Below, in pieces: positions 17,710-27,271 of a stretch of DNA of 64,000 nucleotides. A program made the translations under genes and the position numbers. The stretch is taken from NCBI GenBank assembly GCA_029964075.1, contig CM057142.1:28460392-28524391 (forward strand), in the 5' to 3' direction. How positions within the stretch are numbered: the stretch's first letter is position 1; each line of letters begins with the position of its first letter. This DNA comes from Patiria pectinifera. Taxonomy: Eukaryota; Echinodermata; Asteroidea; Valvatida; Asterinidae. Under the pieces are notes generated by a model. The model worked only from the letters and a program-made list of their open reading frames with translations. It was not told where the DNA came from and did not search any database.

Positions 17710-19131
17710 TTATCGCGTTGCCTCGTAAGCCAAAATACCCATACCAACGATAGCTAATATTCCTACCGTCAACGATAATTTTTCGTCTTGGTGAGTTTGT
17801 AGTTTAGTGGGCTCTTGGGTTAAAACTGTAGGTGTTGATGCTGGTGTTGGCGCTGGTGTTGGTGCTGGTGTTGGTGCTGGTGTTGGTGCTGGTGCTGGTG
17901 TAGGTGATACAACATCGTTCGTCATAGGCTTTAGGGGTGTTGGTGGCGCGTCATCAAAAGAGTCGTCCGGTTGAGGTTGTGAGTTTAAATCTAACACCAA
18001 ACCAGTGTTCATACTCTGGGTAGCGATTTGAAGATTGTTGTTATAGCCGTCGTGCGTTCCAACCCTCAAGTTCATATCCGATGGAATTAAATACAACCCC
18101 GGTTTCACGACAAAATTTAAAGGCGTTCTGGCATACTGCAAAGAGTCTTGAAATTGATCGATACTCGTTTCCATGTCGTCTGCTGCATTGATAATATCTT
18201 CAACGATGACGTTAAATTGTCTCTGAGCGTCTAATCCGGTTCCCGGTGATAATACGCTCGTTTTTGTTTGAGCCTGCGCACCGAGTAAAGCGTACACGTA
18301 AGATCTGATCGATTCGTTTATCTTTATGATTCCTGCGGGGGTAAACGAACTTGTGTCGGGTATAAAATCTAACCAAGCCTTTTGTACCGATTCGTTTTGT
18401 TCGATGTAAATAACCGTCCAAGGAACGTAACTGCTTCCACTCTTTTTAGGACTGTCTAGACCGTGATAGCCGCCGTAAAGAACGTTGGGTTTGTTGGGTA
18501 ATGCTTTATCGTATTCACCAACCGCCACAAACTTGCCTTTATTAAAGATATATGAGGTACCTAAACCGTTAGAGTTTGTGTCTCTCGTCTGTTTAAAAGA
18601 CTTGTTTTGATCTATGCCAAACAACAAGCAGGTATCGGTAAATGCTCTGTGATTATAACTGTTGTCTAGAGCGTTAAATGCGTCATCTCCCGGTAAAGGA
18701 GCGGCAATGTCGTACAGGATCTTTCTAACCGTAAAATATAAATGAAAGTTAAAGATGGCCCAAACGTAACGGTTGCTCGCGTTTAAAAGATCAAATCCAA
18801 CACCGCAGCCCGTAGTAGCGCAGTAGATTGCAAAATTTAACTGATTTTGATAAAACGACATTGGGTGTGATTTCCAACGATCTACATCCTCGTCCGTCTC
18901 AACGTGAGGCAATTTATAGTCCGAGGTTAAGTCGGGAAACATGGTTAAAAACCCGTTGGTATTATTAACTATGACCTCCAGTTCACTGGGTTTAGTGCTG
19001 TTTAAAAACTTTGCTTGGGGTGCAGCTTGATGTTTTAGCTCGTTTGCCTTGGCTACATTTTGATTTACTTGTCTCGTTACCTGATCGGCTATCGATTGTA
19101 TCTGCTTTTTTAACGACTTAAAATCACTCAT
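17710..19131 (-). CDS. Tail-anchored virion-type protein (473 aa), unknown family
   Basis: A helical N-terminus (FKSLKKQIQSIADQVTRQV), a large globular middle (about 50-395) with aromatic-rich beta stretches, then a Pro/Thr/Ala repeat (PTPAPTPAPTPAPTPA, about 410-435) encoded by a small DNA minisatellite, and a C-terminal anchor ending MGILAYEATR. The soluble body on a flexible linker with a membrane anchor suggests a surface or penton-associated protein. It diverges from the penton-like candidate across a 41-bp promoter gap. Confidence 0.65.
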   Translation of the reverse strand: MSDFKSLKKQIQSIADQVTRQVNQNVAKANELKHQAAPQAKFLNSTKPSELEVIVNNTNGFLTMFPDLTSDYKLPHVETDEDVDRWKSHPMSFYQNQLNFAIYCATTGCGVGFDLLNASNRYVWAIFNFHLYFTVRKILYDIAAPLPGDDAFNALDNSYNHRAFTDTCLLFGIDQNKSFKQTRDTNSNGLGTSYIFNKGKFVAVGEYDKALPNKPNVLYGGYHGLDSPKKSGSSYVPWTVIYIEQNESVQKAWLDFIPDTSSFTPAGIIKINESIRSYVYALLGAQAQTKTSVLSPGTGLDAQRQFNVIVEDIINAADDMETSIDQFQDSLQYARTPLNFVVKPGLYLIPSDMNLRVGTHDGYNNNLQIATQSMNTGLVLDLNSQPQPDDSFDDAPPTPLKPMTNDVVSPTPAPAPTPAPTPAPTPAPTPASTPTVLTQEPTKLQTHQDEKLSLTVGILAIVGMGILAYEATR

Positions 19132-19172
19132 TATTTTAGTTTCAGTTTTAATATAAAAAGACTTTAAAATAA
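19132..19172. promoter_or_regulatory. Bidirectional promoter gap
   Basis: 41 bp lie between the divergent genes 19131 (-) and 19173 (+). TTTAATATA at 19147-19155 is TATATTAAA on the minus strand. ACTTTAAAATAA precedes the plus-strand ATG. Confidence 0.5.
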
Positions 19173-20339
19173 ATGCATTCGTTTCACTTGTTTCAAAATG
19201 AGCAGACGTTTAAATTAGAAGACGTCGTAGATAATTTAAACGGTCAAAAATCTATACGCGTAAAAAGGGTGTTGTTTAACGCCGGATATTTTAATATTTC
19301 CAGCGCCACGGAGATTGATTGGTATACGCAAATAGACGGGAGACCAGCTGAAAGACCTGATGATGATAGAAGATACGAACGGGTTGGCTCAGATATAGCA
19401 GTAAGAACAGATAGAGATTTTATTGAATCGTTTATACCCGAGTACCCCTACGACTTTTTAATTAACGACGAAAATACTTTTAATAGAGTTATAAACGATC
19501 TTATAGAAGCGTACGAAGAAGATAGACTAGACTCTGCTTTAGAATCGATCAAAAAAGAAATAGAACAAATAACTGAAATGATAAAAACTTTAACCATTAA
19601 ACATGATAGAGAAAGAACACTAACCCTCACACAACAAGGTACCATTTACTTTTTAATATCAACTTTATATGAAAGAATAGACTTTATCAATGAAGGTAAA
19701 AAGATAGCGCTGGAATATATCCAAGGTATAATAAGCGAACCTAGGGTTAGACTGATTAGACAAGCGAGTGTGACAATACGGGGGAGTCTTATCGTGTCTG
19801 GTGATGATTTAGATTTTATTTCTCCGAGTCATTTAGTGCCGTTACCAGCCGGAGTCACCGGTTCGGTCACCATCCCACCGGGGTGGTACGACGTCGATTG
19901 GTTCGATTTCATTTTAAATTCTATACCCGGGGTAAGTTTTAGAATATTTAGAGAATCTAAAAATGTGACGTTGGTGGTAACCGACGTCAATCTCAAATTG
20001 CGCTTAAACAGAGAAGTCTCTCGATTACTTAATTTACCCAAAGGAAGACTGATACCCAAAGTGGTGTATACGGGGTCTTACGACGTTAATCCGTTTAAAT
20101 TTCTGTTTATTCGCTGCCCGCAATTAAGTACGAGTGAAAACTTTTTTAATGGTCGTCCTTCTGACATCTTAAAAATCGTACCCGTGGCTACGCGAGAACC
20201 CCAGCCTGATAGAGTCGAAGATTTCAAAAAACTTAAAAACGGTATGATCGACAAACTGACATTTTCAATCACAGGTGAAAGGGGAAAGATCATCAACAAC
20301 AAGGGTGTGAGTATAATGATAGAGTTGGAGATCTTTTAA
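19173..20339 (+). CDS. Candidate penton-like/minor capsid protein (388 aa)
   Basis: The N-terminal half is acidic and helical (QITEMIKTLTIKHDRE region). The C-terminal half, from about 215, is beta-rich: PPGWYDVDWFDFILNS, then NPFKFLFIRCPQLS and DKLTFSITGERG, ending VSIMIELEIF. This order (a turn before a helix, a strand with a ligand-like cysteine, and a final exposed strand) recalls the single-jelly-roll minor proteins that accompany Polinton capsids. Evidence is pattern-level only. Alternative: receptor-binding protein. Confidence 0.5.
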   Translation: MHSFHLFQNEQTFKLEDVVDNLNGQKSIRVKRVLFNAGYFNISSATEIDWYTQIDGRPAERPDDDRRYERVGSDIAVRTDRDFIESFIPEYPYDFLINDENTFNRVINDLIEAYEEDRLDSALESIKKEIEQITEMIKTLTIKHDRERTLTLTQQGTIYFLISTLYERIDFINEGKKIALEYIQGIISEPRVRLIRQASVTIRGSLIVSGDDLDFISPSHLVPLPAGVTGSVTIPPGWYDVDWFDFILNSIPGVSFRIFRESKNVTLVVTDVNLKLRLNREVSRLLNLPKGRLIPKVVYTGSYDVNPFKFLFIRCPQLSTSENFFNGRPSDILKIVPVATREPQPDRVEDFKKLKNGMIDKLTFSITGERGKIINNKGVSIMIELEIF

Positions 20340-20353
20340 TTTTAAAATGTTTT

Positions 20354-20362
20354 TATATTAAA
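20354..20362 (+). promoter_or_regulatory. TATATTAAA promoter-like element
   Basis: TATATTAAA lies 3 bp before the ATG of the 218-aa gene, in the same context (TATATTAAAAAC) as at 16087. Confidence 0.5.
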
Positions 20363-20365
20363 AAC

Positions 20366-21022
20366 ATGAGTGTAGATGGTAAGGCGTTATACCCCGATAT
20401 TTCTGGAGATGTACTCCAATTACGTAGTAACGAAGAAACAAAAGTGTACAGACTTAAAAAGATTGAAGAGATTCGATCTTTAATCTTGAAAGAGAGAGAC
20501 CACCGAGAGCGCACTTATAAAAAAATAAAGAGAATGATCGACACTATTAACTACATAGAGCGAGGAGTCGAAGGATTGGGGTTTATAGCAGGGGCTGTCG
20601 GTATTCCCGCTCTCTTGGGTGTTATATCAGCCCCCGTTGGATTGGTGCTAGAAGGAACGTTTATGGGCGCTTTTGGTGTAGATATTCTGCTTAGAATCGC
20701 GTCTAAGCGATTATCCACCAAGCTGAAAAAGCACGACCAGATTAAAATATTAGCAGACTCCAAACTTAACACGATTGAAGAATACGTGTCTCAAGCCATC
20801 AACGACGGTGATATATCGCATGAAGAGTTCTTACTGATTACGAGAGAACTCGCAAAATTTAACGAGCTTAAGCAAAAAATTAGAACAAAGACCAGCACAA
20901 AGCTTCAAAAAATTAAAAACGATACAGACTTTGAAAAAGAAGTTAAAAAACGGGTAGACGAACGGCTGGCAAAAGAAAAAAAATCTCTTATCGAAAAACT
21001 TACAAGTTCAAATTCTCGGTAA
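20366..21022 (+). CDS. Helical membrane-associated protein (218 aa)
   Basis: A charged helical N-terminus (about 25-60) is followed by a Gly-rich hydrophobic region at about 68-110 (GLGFIAGAVGIPALLGVIS and GTFMGAFGVDILL), then a Lys/Glu-rich C-terminal coiled coil to the end. The hydrophobic core resembles pore or hairpin membrane insertion segments. No name is assigned. AATAAA overlaps the stop codon (21022-21027), a compact 3' signal. Confidence 0.65.
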   Translation: MSVDGKALYPDISGDVLQLRSNEETKVYRLKKIEEIRSLILKERDHRERTYKKIKRMIDTINYIERGVEGLGFIAGAVGIPALLGVISAPVGLVLEGTFMGAFGVDILLRIASKRLSTKLKKHDQIKILADSKLNTIEEYVSQAINDGDISHEEFLLITRELAKFNELKQKIRTKTSTKLQKIKNDTDFEKEVKKRVDERLAKEKKSLIEKLTSSNSR

Positions 21023-21050
21023 ATAAACATTATGAAAGCGATCCGCCGAG

Positions 21051-21527
21051 TTATACCTCTATTTCACCTCTTAGGGCTACACCCTCGGCCCCGCCTTTAT
21101 TGTAGTGGTCATCGTATCTTTTTAGTGCCTTATTAAATTGATTTTGAGTTACTTTAAATACATCTCTAACTCGTTCTTTGTTCCATCCAACGACGTGATG
21201 GTAACACGCCGCTATTAACGACCGTTTCACGCATCCGTTTCCCCTCAATGTTTTGTAATTAACGAGCTCGTTATATTTATTGATTGTTTCTTGTACATCT
21301 TCTGAGTCTTGCTCTGGACAAACAGAAAAAATAAGTTTCTCCACAGTTTTTCTTTTGTTTCCTTTTAAAGTTGACCAATTGATACGATCTTCTTGCGCAT
21401 TTTCTGCCGAAAAATCAAAGTAACGTGAAACTATTTCACCGCACGTTTCACAAACTAAAAAACCATTCTCGATGATTATATGATGATCGCACTTATCCCC
21501 AAGTTGCGGCGCCTCAAAGTATTCCAT
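21051..21527 (-). CDS. TFIIB-like transcription factor
   Basis: 158 residues. The N-terminal zinc ribbon has C13, H16, C26 and C29 (CDHH, then GFLVCETCGEIV), the C-x2-H...C-x2-C arrangement of TFIIB ribbons, followed by a linker like the B-reader region (FDFSAENAQED). The rest is one helical cyclin-like repeat, best seen in LRGNGCVKRSLIAACYHH and a following helix-turn-helix-like end (TQNQFNKALKRY). Full TFIIB has two such repeats, so this is a short, single-repeat version. It would recruit an RNA polymerase to viral promoters, in the nucleus. It converges on the 218-aa gene with 28 bp between. All zinc ligands are intact. Confidence 0.8.
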   Translation of the reverse strand: MEYFEAPQLGDKCDHHIIIENGFLVCETCGEIVSRYFDFSAENAQEDRINWSTLKGNKRKTVEKLIFSVCPEQDSEDVQETINKYNELVNYKTLRGNGCVKRSLIAACYHHVVGWNKERVRDVFKVTQNQFNKALKRYDDHYNKGGAEGVALRGEIEV

Positions 21528-21581
21528 CTATTTAATAAACTTTAAATAAAAATGATTGCATTTTTAAATAAATAAAATATC

Positions 21582-21912
21582 ACCCTCTCTTGTTTTTTAT
21601 TGAACAGCACCTTTCTTTATATAATTGAAATCAGATCTCTTAGCGCTTATAAATAGCGCCCTCTGTTTTTTATCGATACATTAACCCCTTATCATAAAAA
21701 TTAAATGCCGCCCTCTGTTTATAATCCCTCACCACCAATGAATGGCGCCCTCTGTTGATTTCTTTTATTATAATTGAACTTGGACTCGATAAATCGATCA
21801 TTTATTGTACCGCCCTCTGTTTATATTATTTTGATATCCATCACCACAAAAATAGCGCCCTCTATTGATTTTGTATTATAATTGAACTTGGACTCGATAA
21901 AACGATCATTCA
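21582..21912 (+). repeat. CGCCCTCTGTT repeat block
   Basis: The word (G)CGCCCTCTGTT or close variants occurs about six times (near 21582, 21656, 21708, 21744, 21810, 21854). A larger direct repeat, ATAATTGAACTTGGACTCGATAA, about 109 bp apart (21768 and 21877), contains some of them. No ORF is present. It lies just upstream of the TFIIB-like gene on its promoter side, so it could be a regulatory or replication region. Confidence 0.6.
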
Positions 21913-21939
21913 TACGTTCTCTTTATTTGATATTCATAT

Positions 21940-22930
21940 ATTATAATTTATACAGTAAAAAGCCACTCCGAGTGGCTTTTTCGTTGTTATTCAAATTAAC
22001 TCATTTAAATAGCTTTTCATACATCTTAATATATATAGTAAAAAGCCACTCCGAGTGGCTTTTTCGTTGTCATTCAAATTAACTCATTTAAATAGCTTTT
22101 CATACATCTTAATATATACAGTAAAAAGCCACTCCGAGTGGCTTTTTTGTTGTCATTTAAATTAGCTCATTTAAATAGCTTTTCATACATCCTAATATAT
22201 ACAGAAAAAAGCCACTCCGAGTGGCTTTTTCGTTGTCATTTAAATTAGCTCATTTAAATAGCTTTTCATACATCTTAATATATACAGTAAAAAGCCACTC
22301 CGAGTGGCTTTTTCGTTGTCATTCAAATTAACTCATTTAAATAGCTTTTCATACATCTTAATATATACAGTAAAAAGCCACTCCGAGTGGCTTTTTCGTT
22401 GTCATTTAAATTAGCTCATTTAAATAGCTTTTCATACATCCTAATATATACAGTAAAAAGCCACTCTGAGTGGCTTTTTTGTTGTCATTTAAATTAGCTC
22501 ATTTAAATAGCTTTTCATACATCCTAATATATACAGTAAAAAGCCACTCTGAGTGGCTTTTTTGTTGTCATTTAAATTAGCTCATTTAAATAGCTTTTCA
22601 TACATCCTAATATATACAGTAAAAGCCACTCTGAGTGGCTTTTTGTTGTCATTTAAATTAGCTCATTTAAATAGCTTTTCATACATCCTAATATATACAG
22701 TAAAAGCCACTCTGAGTGGCTTTTTTGTTGTCATTTAAATTAGCTCATTTAAATAGCTTTTAATACATCCCGATATATACAGTAAAAAGCCACTCCGAGT
22801 GGCTTTTTTGTTGTCATTTAAATTAACTCATTTAAATAGCTTTTCATACATCCTAATATATACAGTAAAAAGCCACTCCGAGTGGCTCTTTCGTTGTCAT
22901 TTAAATTAACTCATTTAAATAGCTTTTCGG
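21940..22930. repeat. Twelve-copy array of an 83-bp hairpin repeat
   Basis: Copies start near 21955, 22037, 22121, 22204, 22287, 22370, 22453, 22536, 22619, 22700, 22782 and 22865. Each has the inverted repeat AAAAAGCCACTC-C-GAGTGGCTTTTT with a constant flank (CATTTAAATAGCTTTTC). The middle base is C or T. Two copies (22619, 22700) are shortened in the A arm and the last has one mismatch in the T arm. The array is non-coding; chance frames through it are not genes. It may be a replication, packaging or 3'-processing element, or simply a satellite. Confidence 0.85.
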
Positions 22931-22941
22931 TTTGTCATATA

Positions 22942-23500
22942 TCAAAAGGTTTTTGCATTCTTTAACTGAGTCATATCTCCTTTTTTGACCACGATCCATT
23001 CACCCACCGTGTTGACCATGCTGTTTGCCAATGTGACGAAATCTTGCCTGTATGTAACATCTACAACACCAGATGGACAGTTCATCTGAAAAAAAAGGAG
23101 AAATAGGCCTTTATAAGTACATTTTGTTACACACAAAACATACAGTACTATTAATTTGGAGGCTAATCATCCTTACTCGCATCTGACATGCTGAATTGCG
23201 AAAGACGCGACTACAACGTGTTCGGGTCGCTGACAAGTAAAGGCGCCTATGGTTGCCACCTTTACGCACAAGTCACCCTGACATATTGGGCACCTGATGT
23301 ATAAAAAATACACGTTATAAGCGTATTATAATTACCTTTGAATGTTGGTCTGTTGGTAGTTTAGCTGCCCCGTATTTGGAAATGAAGCTATACAGTGTAC
23401 AGTGCTGTCGAGGCTTGATAATTCTGCAATTGTGCCGATGTGACTAGATCCCACTGAACTCTGCCTTATATAAAATATAGTCAATCCGACTGGCTTATAT
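22942..23500 (-). other. Possible spliced transcription unit in the right arm
   Basis: On the minus strand, TATATAAG boxes near 23460-23500 are followed by an open stretch ending CAAAG/GTAATT (donor near 23336). A strong acceptor (TTCTCC, T8, CAG) at about 23083 leads into an open frame starting MNCPSGVVDVTYRQDF and ending at 22942. The arrangement resembles host splicing more than the intron-less viral genes. No domain is recognised and the pieces do not join with certainty. Confidence 0.3.
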
Positions 23501-23779
23501 AGGAACTAAAAATAGCAACCATTGTTTGCTTCTGACGTATGCGATGAGTCATATCCTGGCTGCCCCGCTAACAAAAGCAATTCATCACGGCCCATTGAAT
23601 TTCAATAGGTGTTTACCCCAACTACAAGTGCAATGTCACTTCATATTTTGCAAGTCAGGGTTGAAGTAGACTTGTATGAGTGGTATTTAACACAAGATTT
23701 AAAAATAAAAAATATATCTTAAAAAGTTAAGAGACAAAAGCAAGACTGAGAGAGATCTTCAATACAAAAAATAATGGGC
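23500..23779. other. Unassigned DNA next to the right terminal repeat
   Basis: No gene seen. Close to the terminal repeat, GAGAGAGATCTTCAATAC matches in inverse the sequence just inside the left repeat, showing that the terminal repeats continue in diverged form. Confidence 0.4.
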
Positions 23780-23991
23780 CCCGGTTTTGGCCTGGGGCTG
23801 AGACTGAGATATTGGGAGATCATGGGGAGGGGCGGAGCAGATATCATAGAAGAGAGGGGGTAGATATCAAGGGAGAGGGGCGGGGGCAGAGATGAAAGGG
23901 GGAGGGATAAAGTCTGGTATCCGCCTCCCCCTTGACCCTGTACTACCCCCAGACCCATGGCAAAGTCTGGAATCCTCCATAAATACCTACT
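23780..23991 (-). repeat. Right terminal inverted repeat (212 bp)
   Basis: Reverse complement of 7266-7477, ending CCATAAATACCTACT. No difference was found on reading. Confidence 0.92.
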
Positions 23992-23996
23992 CCACC
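23992..23996. repeat. Right target-site duplication CCACC
   Basis: Matches 7261-7265. Host sequence then continues as ATTTTTGATG. Confidence 0.65.
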
Positions 23997-26029
23997 ATTT
24001 TTGATGAATACTTTTTCCCCCGGCCTAATTATGAAAAAAGAATGAATGTAATTACTTCAGTTGAAACAGAAACGTTCCCACAAAAAAGTGGAGTTAACTG
24101 TTGTTTTTAAAGCCCGAAAAAAGTCCGACAACTGTTTGTTGATTAAAATACTCCAAATTATTTGCAGACTTTTATTGTTCTTTAGGGGAAACAAGATCCT
24201 GAAATCCCCGAAAATTGTATGTTTTGGATTGTTTACTTAGCCTATTTCAAACATCTGGTTGAAAGGAAACCAACCTAATGTCTTACCGTTCCCGCAAAAA
24301 GACGGGAAAACCGCTTGTTCACATCGGACATGACGGAGTACGAATACGTTTTTCGTGTCGTTCTCAGTGAACGCTATACACGTTGTGTGTCTGGAACAGC
24401 GCGCGGTGACCAATCACCAATGCACAAAAAATATGGTTTCTTCAGCGTCCGCAAAAGGCGAACTCTTTACGCGTACGAATGAAATCACAACTAGCATGCA
24501 AACAGCTCGAATTTATGGGGTCGCAAAAGTGGACACCGAAATTCGTTCTCGCATGCATAATACAGGAATAACACAAATGAAGCCCAGTTTTTAAAGGATA
24601 GTTGTGTGGATGTTTATATCCTACTTTTAAAAGATATTTCCAATTATCATCATCTCTTTTAAAGCGCGTTTTGTAGCCCAATTGGGCTGTTCCAGGACAT
24701 AGTGTCCCTTTAACCAGGATTACTTTATGCATTCAAGGAACTCACTTTGAAAACATCAGTGAAAACGTTAACAAAATCAATTAACACAAAGCACAAATTC
24801 CATTCAAGAGAGGATCGAGGGTCCTTTAACTGAGTGGAATTGTCCTTTGTTCCTAAGCTGCCATCAGAGGGGATCACTTTATGGTATTTCAAGTGAATTT
24901 CTTTGTATTGACCTTTATTTGGATACCATGTTTCGTAAGGAGATGCAATTAAGTCCCCTGCTTACAGCATATCCTTGGATAATGTCTCCAGCCAGCATAT
25001 GTACATGTATGCTGAACAAGTACGCTTCCTGGGAATAGGTAGACTCCTGCAAGAAATCAAAGAAAAGGTTATAATGGACCCTTCCTGCATGTCAATCAAC
25101 AGTGCACATTGGCCAATCAGATCACCACTTTTGATCAGGTGACCACAGTAGCTCAGTCATACTGGGTCACAAGCAGCACTGTTAGATTTATTGCTCACCC
25201 CGCCCCCATTTTTTTGCACCAATGGTTAAAACCCCTAAGTATTTTGTGAAGAGTGCCCTTTTCACACAAGTTACCTTTAAGTTTTTACACAAGTGGCCTT
25301 AGTTTTGTTTAAAAATGTTCTTGTTTCACCGGCGGCTTTTAAAGAATTTTTGGTACTTCGTGTGAACATTAGCAACTGTGCCGCCATGAAAAGCGCCACC
25401 CATTGACCTACCGCCGTTTGCTAGTTAACCACGCCCCTTAGACAACTCTATAAGTCGTTTCGCGGATACCACCATCTTTGAATTATTTTTTTCGGGAGGG
25501 GGGGGAGTGGGGTGGGAAGGTATTACAGTGAAAATACGTCACATGCAACTGTAAAGCTTAGAAAGATGGGATGTCTTTTCCTTGTAATCCCCCTCCCCCT
25601 TGCAAAGATGTCGGCATCTGCGAAACGGCTCATGTAATTTTGTACGTTATTTTTTGTTTGTCTCAGATTTTGGCGTTCCGCCTCAATTTGTATATCATGT
25701 TTAGACAACATTTCACAAGCTGCATTGACGCAATTCTACCGTGATAGCTTAATTGTCCGATAGTGCCTATTATCGCAGGTTTGAAAAGCACCCCATAGGA
25801 AGATGGCACCCAGCCCCATCCCCTTATGCCCCACTTTTTTATTTTACGGAGGCCGGGTGACTGATCAAAAAAAAAACTCTGTCTACATGTACCTTCAGCA
25901 CGAATTGGCGAGTGCCCCATGTCTAAATGAACCCCCAATAAAAAAAAACATCCTGGCTTAAAATCGCACAATCTTTACAGACATTAAAAGTAATGTTCAC
26001 AGCTCTCAAATAGCGAGCGTGTGGTTTTA
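23997..26029. other. Intergenic DNA right of the Polinton
   Basis: No supported gene. A G-rich tract lies near 25496. Short ORFs on both strands lack recognisable domains. Confidence 0.4.
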
Positions 26030-26151
26030 CAGTGGTGGATCTATAGGCGTCCCCCCCCCCCCCCCGGCGCAAATAATCGAAACATTGTCCAGGCAGATCT
26101 CCCCCTACTTGACATCGCACCCCCCCCCAGCCAAAGCTAGATCCACCCCTG
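26030..26151. mobile_element. Short hAT-like MITE
   Basis: Ends CAGTGGTGGATCTA and TAGATCCACCCCTG form an inverted repeat; the 122-bp body is dominated by C runs. No clear 8-bp duplication. It belongs with the elements at 337 and 55589 by its ends and poly-C/G core. Confidence 0.5.
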
Positions 26152-27271
26152 TTTAGGATGTCACGCTAGTTTCTGCTATAGCGAGTAGGTTTGCGTAATT
26201 GTGAAGTAAGTGCCCCTAGATTAGCCACTCATTATTTTCATGGGAATTGCCAACACTACAACAGACATTTTTACATGACACTTAGAAATTACGGGTTTTG
26301 CAAAAGTGTAAACAATCAGTTACAGAGAATTACTTCTGTGCTTACAGATAAGCACGGAATGAGGATCATAAGCACATAATTGTGTGCTTAAACAATGAAA
26401 TTGAGTCTATTGAGTTAGTAGTGGCTTTGTGTACTTACATGACAATGAGCTGAGCCTCCTAAAGATGTTGGAGAAGCAATTCACGGATCCGTATCTGTCT
26501 GTTGGTCTGAAAGAAAAAACACAAAGATTTCAGGTGGAAAATTGACTGGTATATTGATGTTTAATATGTCGAGTTCCACTTGGCAAATAAAATGAACTAA
26601 TTAAGAATTGTTCAATTTGCATTGAAAGTGATAAATATTCATTTTTGAAAAAGCAACCACCAGAATGTCAAAGGTTGGACACATTTAACAGATGTTGCAA
26701 GACTGGACTTAAAATCACAAAAACTAGGGACTAAACGTAAAGCGGATACTGGGAAGAGCTTTAAGTGTATTTTCTTCATGCATGGAAAAAGAGGGCGCTT
26801 TATAGTCAAACAAGCAGAAGCCGGAATGAGGGACACTTCGCTGGTTCACTCATGCTGGTTATCGTGTATTTGGTACTAGCATTTATAAGCCACGATGGCG
26901 CCCAAATGGCCCTCGTTTATAGTTTTCTCTGTGGAGGGGGGTGCTTGAGGGCAGGAAGGAGATTCTACCTTCTCGTTGAGCGTAGTGACTTCTTTACTTG
27001 CTGAGCTTCCAAGGAAACTTCTCCGTGGTCTCCCCTGCTTCCTCATCCAGCATCCAGGGTTCACAGCTCCTTGAGCCGTCTCAAGCTCTCCCGCCGGGAA
27101 GATGGGGAGGCAAGGTGCCCCCTGCCCCCCCCCCCTTCCTCTTTCTGGATACGCCACTGCTGCATGGTGAAGTATTGAATTTTATGTTTTTCACGTTGAG
27201 ACAAACGAAAAGTGTCGCTGAGATTTGGAACAGCATTGGAACGCTTAATATGGCCTGATTATTTGGCCAGA
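26152..27271. other. Intergenic DNA with no supported gene
   Basis: Contains scattered C-rich tracts (near 27126) and the word AGAGGGCGCT near 26790, which recurs at 63030. ORFs here overlap on opposite strands and show no domains. Confidence 0.35.

Larger units (their letters stand above)
7266..23991 (+). mobile_element. Polinton/Maverick-type element (endogenous dsDNA virus), complete
   Basis: A 16,726-bp unit is bounded by 212-bp inverted terminal repeats beginning AGTAGG and flanked by CCACC. Inside are family B polymerase, DDE integrase, packaging ATPase, a candidate capsid protein and a dozen further ORFs in a compact viral layout: small gaps, overlaps, both strands. Polintons replicate with their own protein-primed polymerase and integrate with a retroviral-type integrase, and many encode virions. 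Only one ORF is visibly broken (polymerase frameshift near 10160). Identical terminal repeats suggest recent insertion. Compared with well-known animal Polintons, the capsid candidate and several accessory genes look unlike the common types, and no protease was seen. Confidence 0.92.

Noticed and set aside
21955-22890. CRISPR-like regular array
   Set aside because: Units are continuous 83-bp tandem repeats without unique spacers, in a eukaryotic context.
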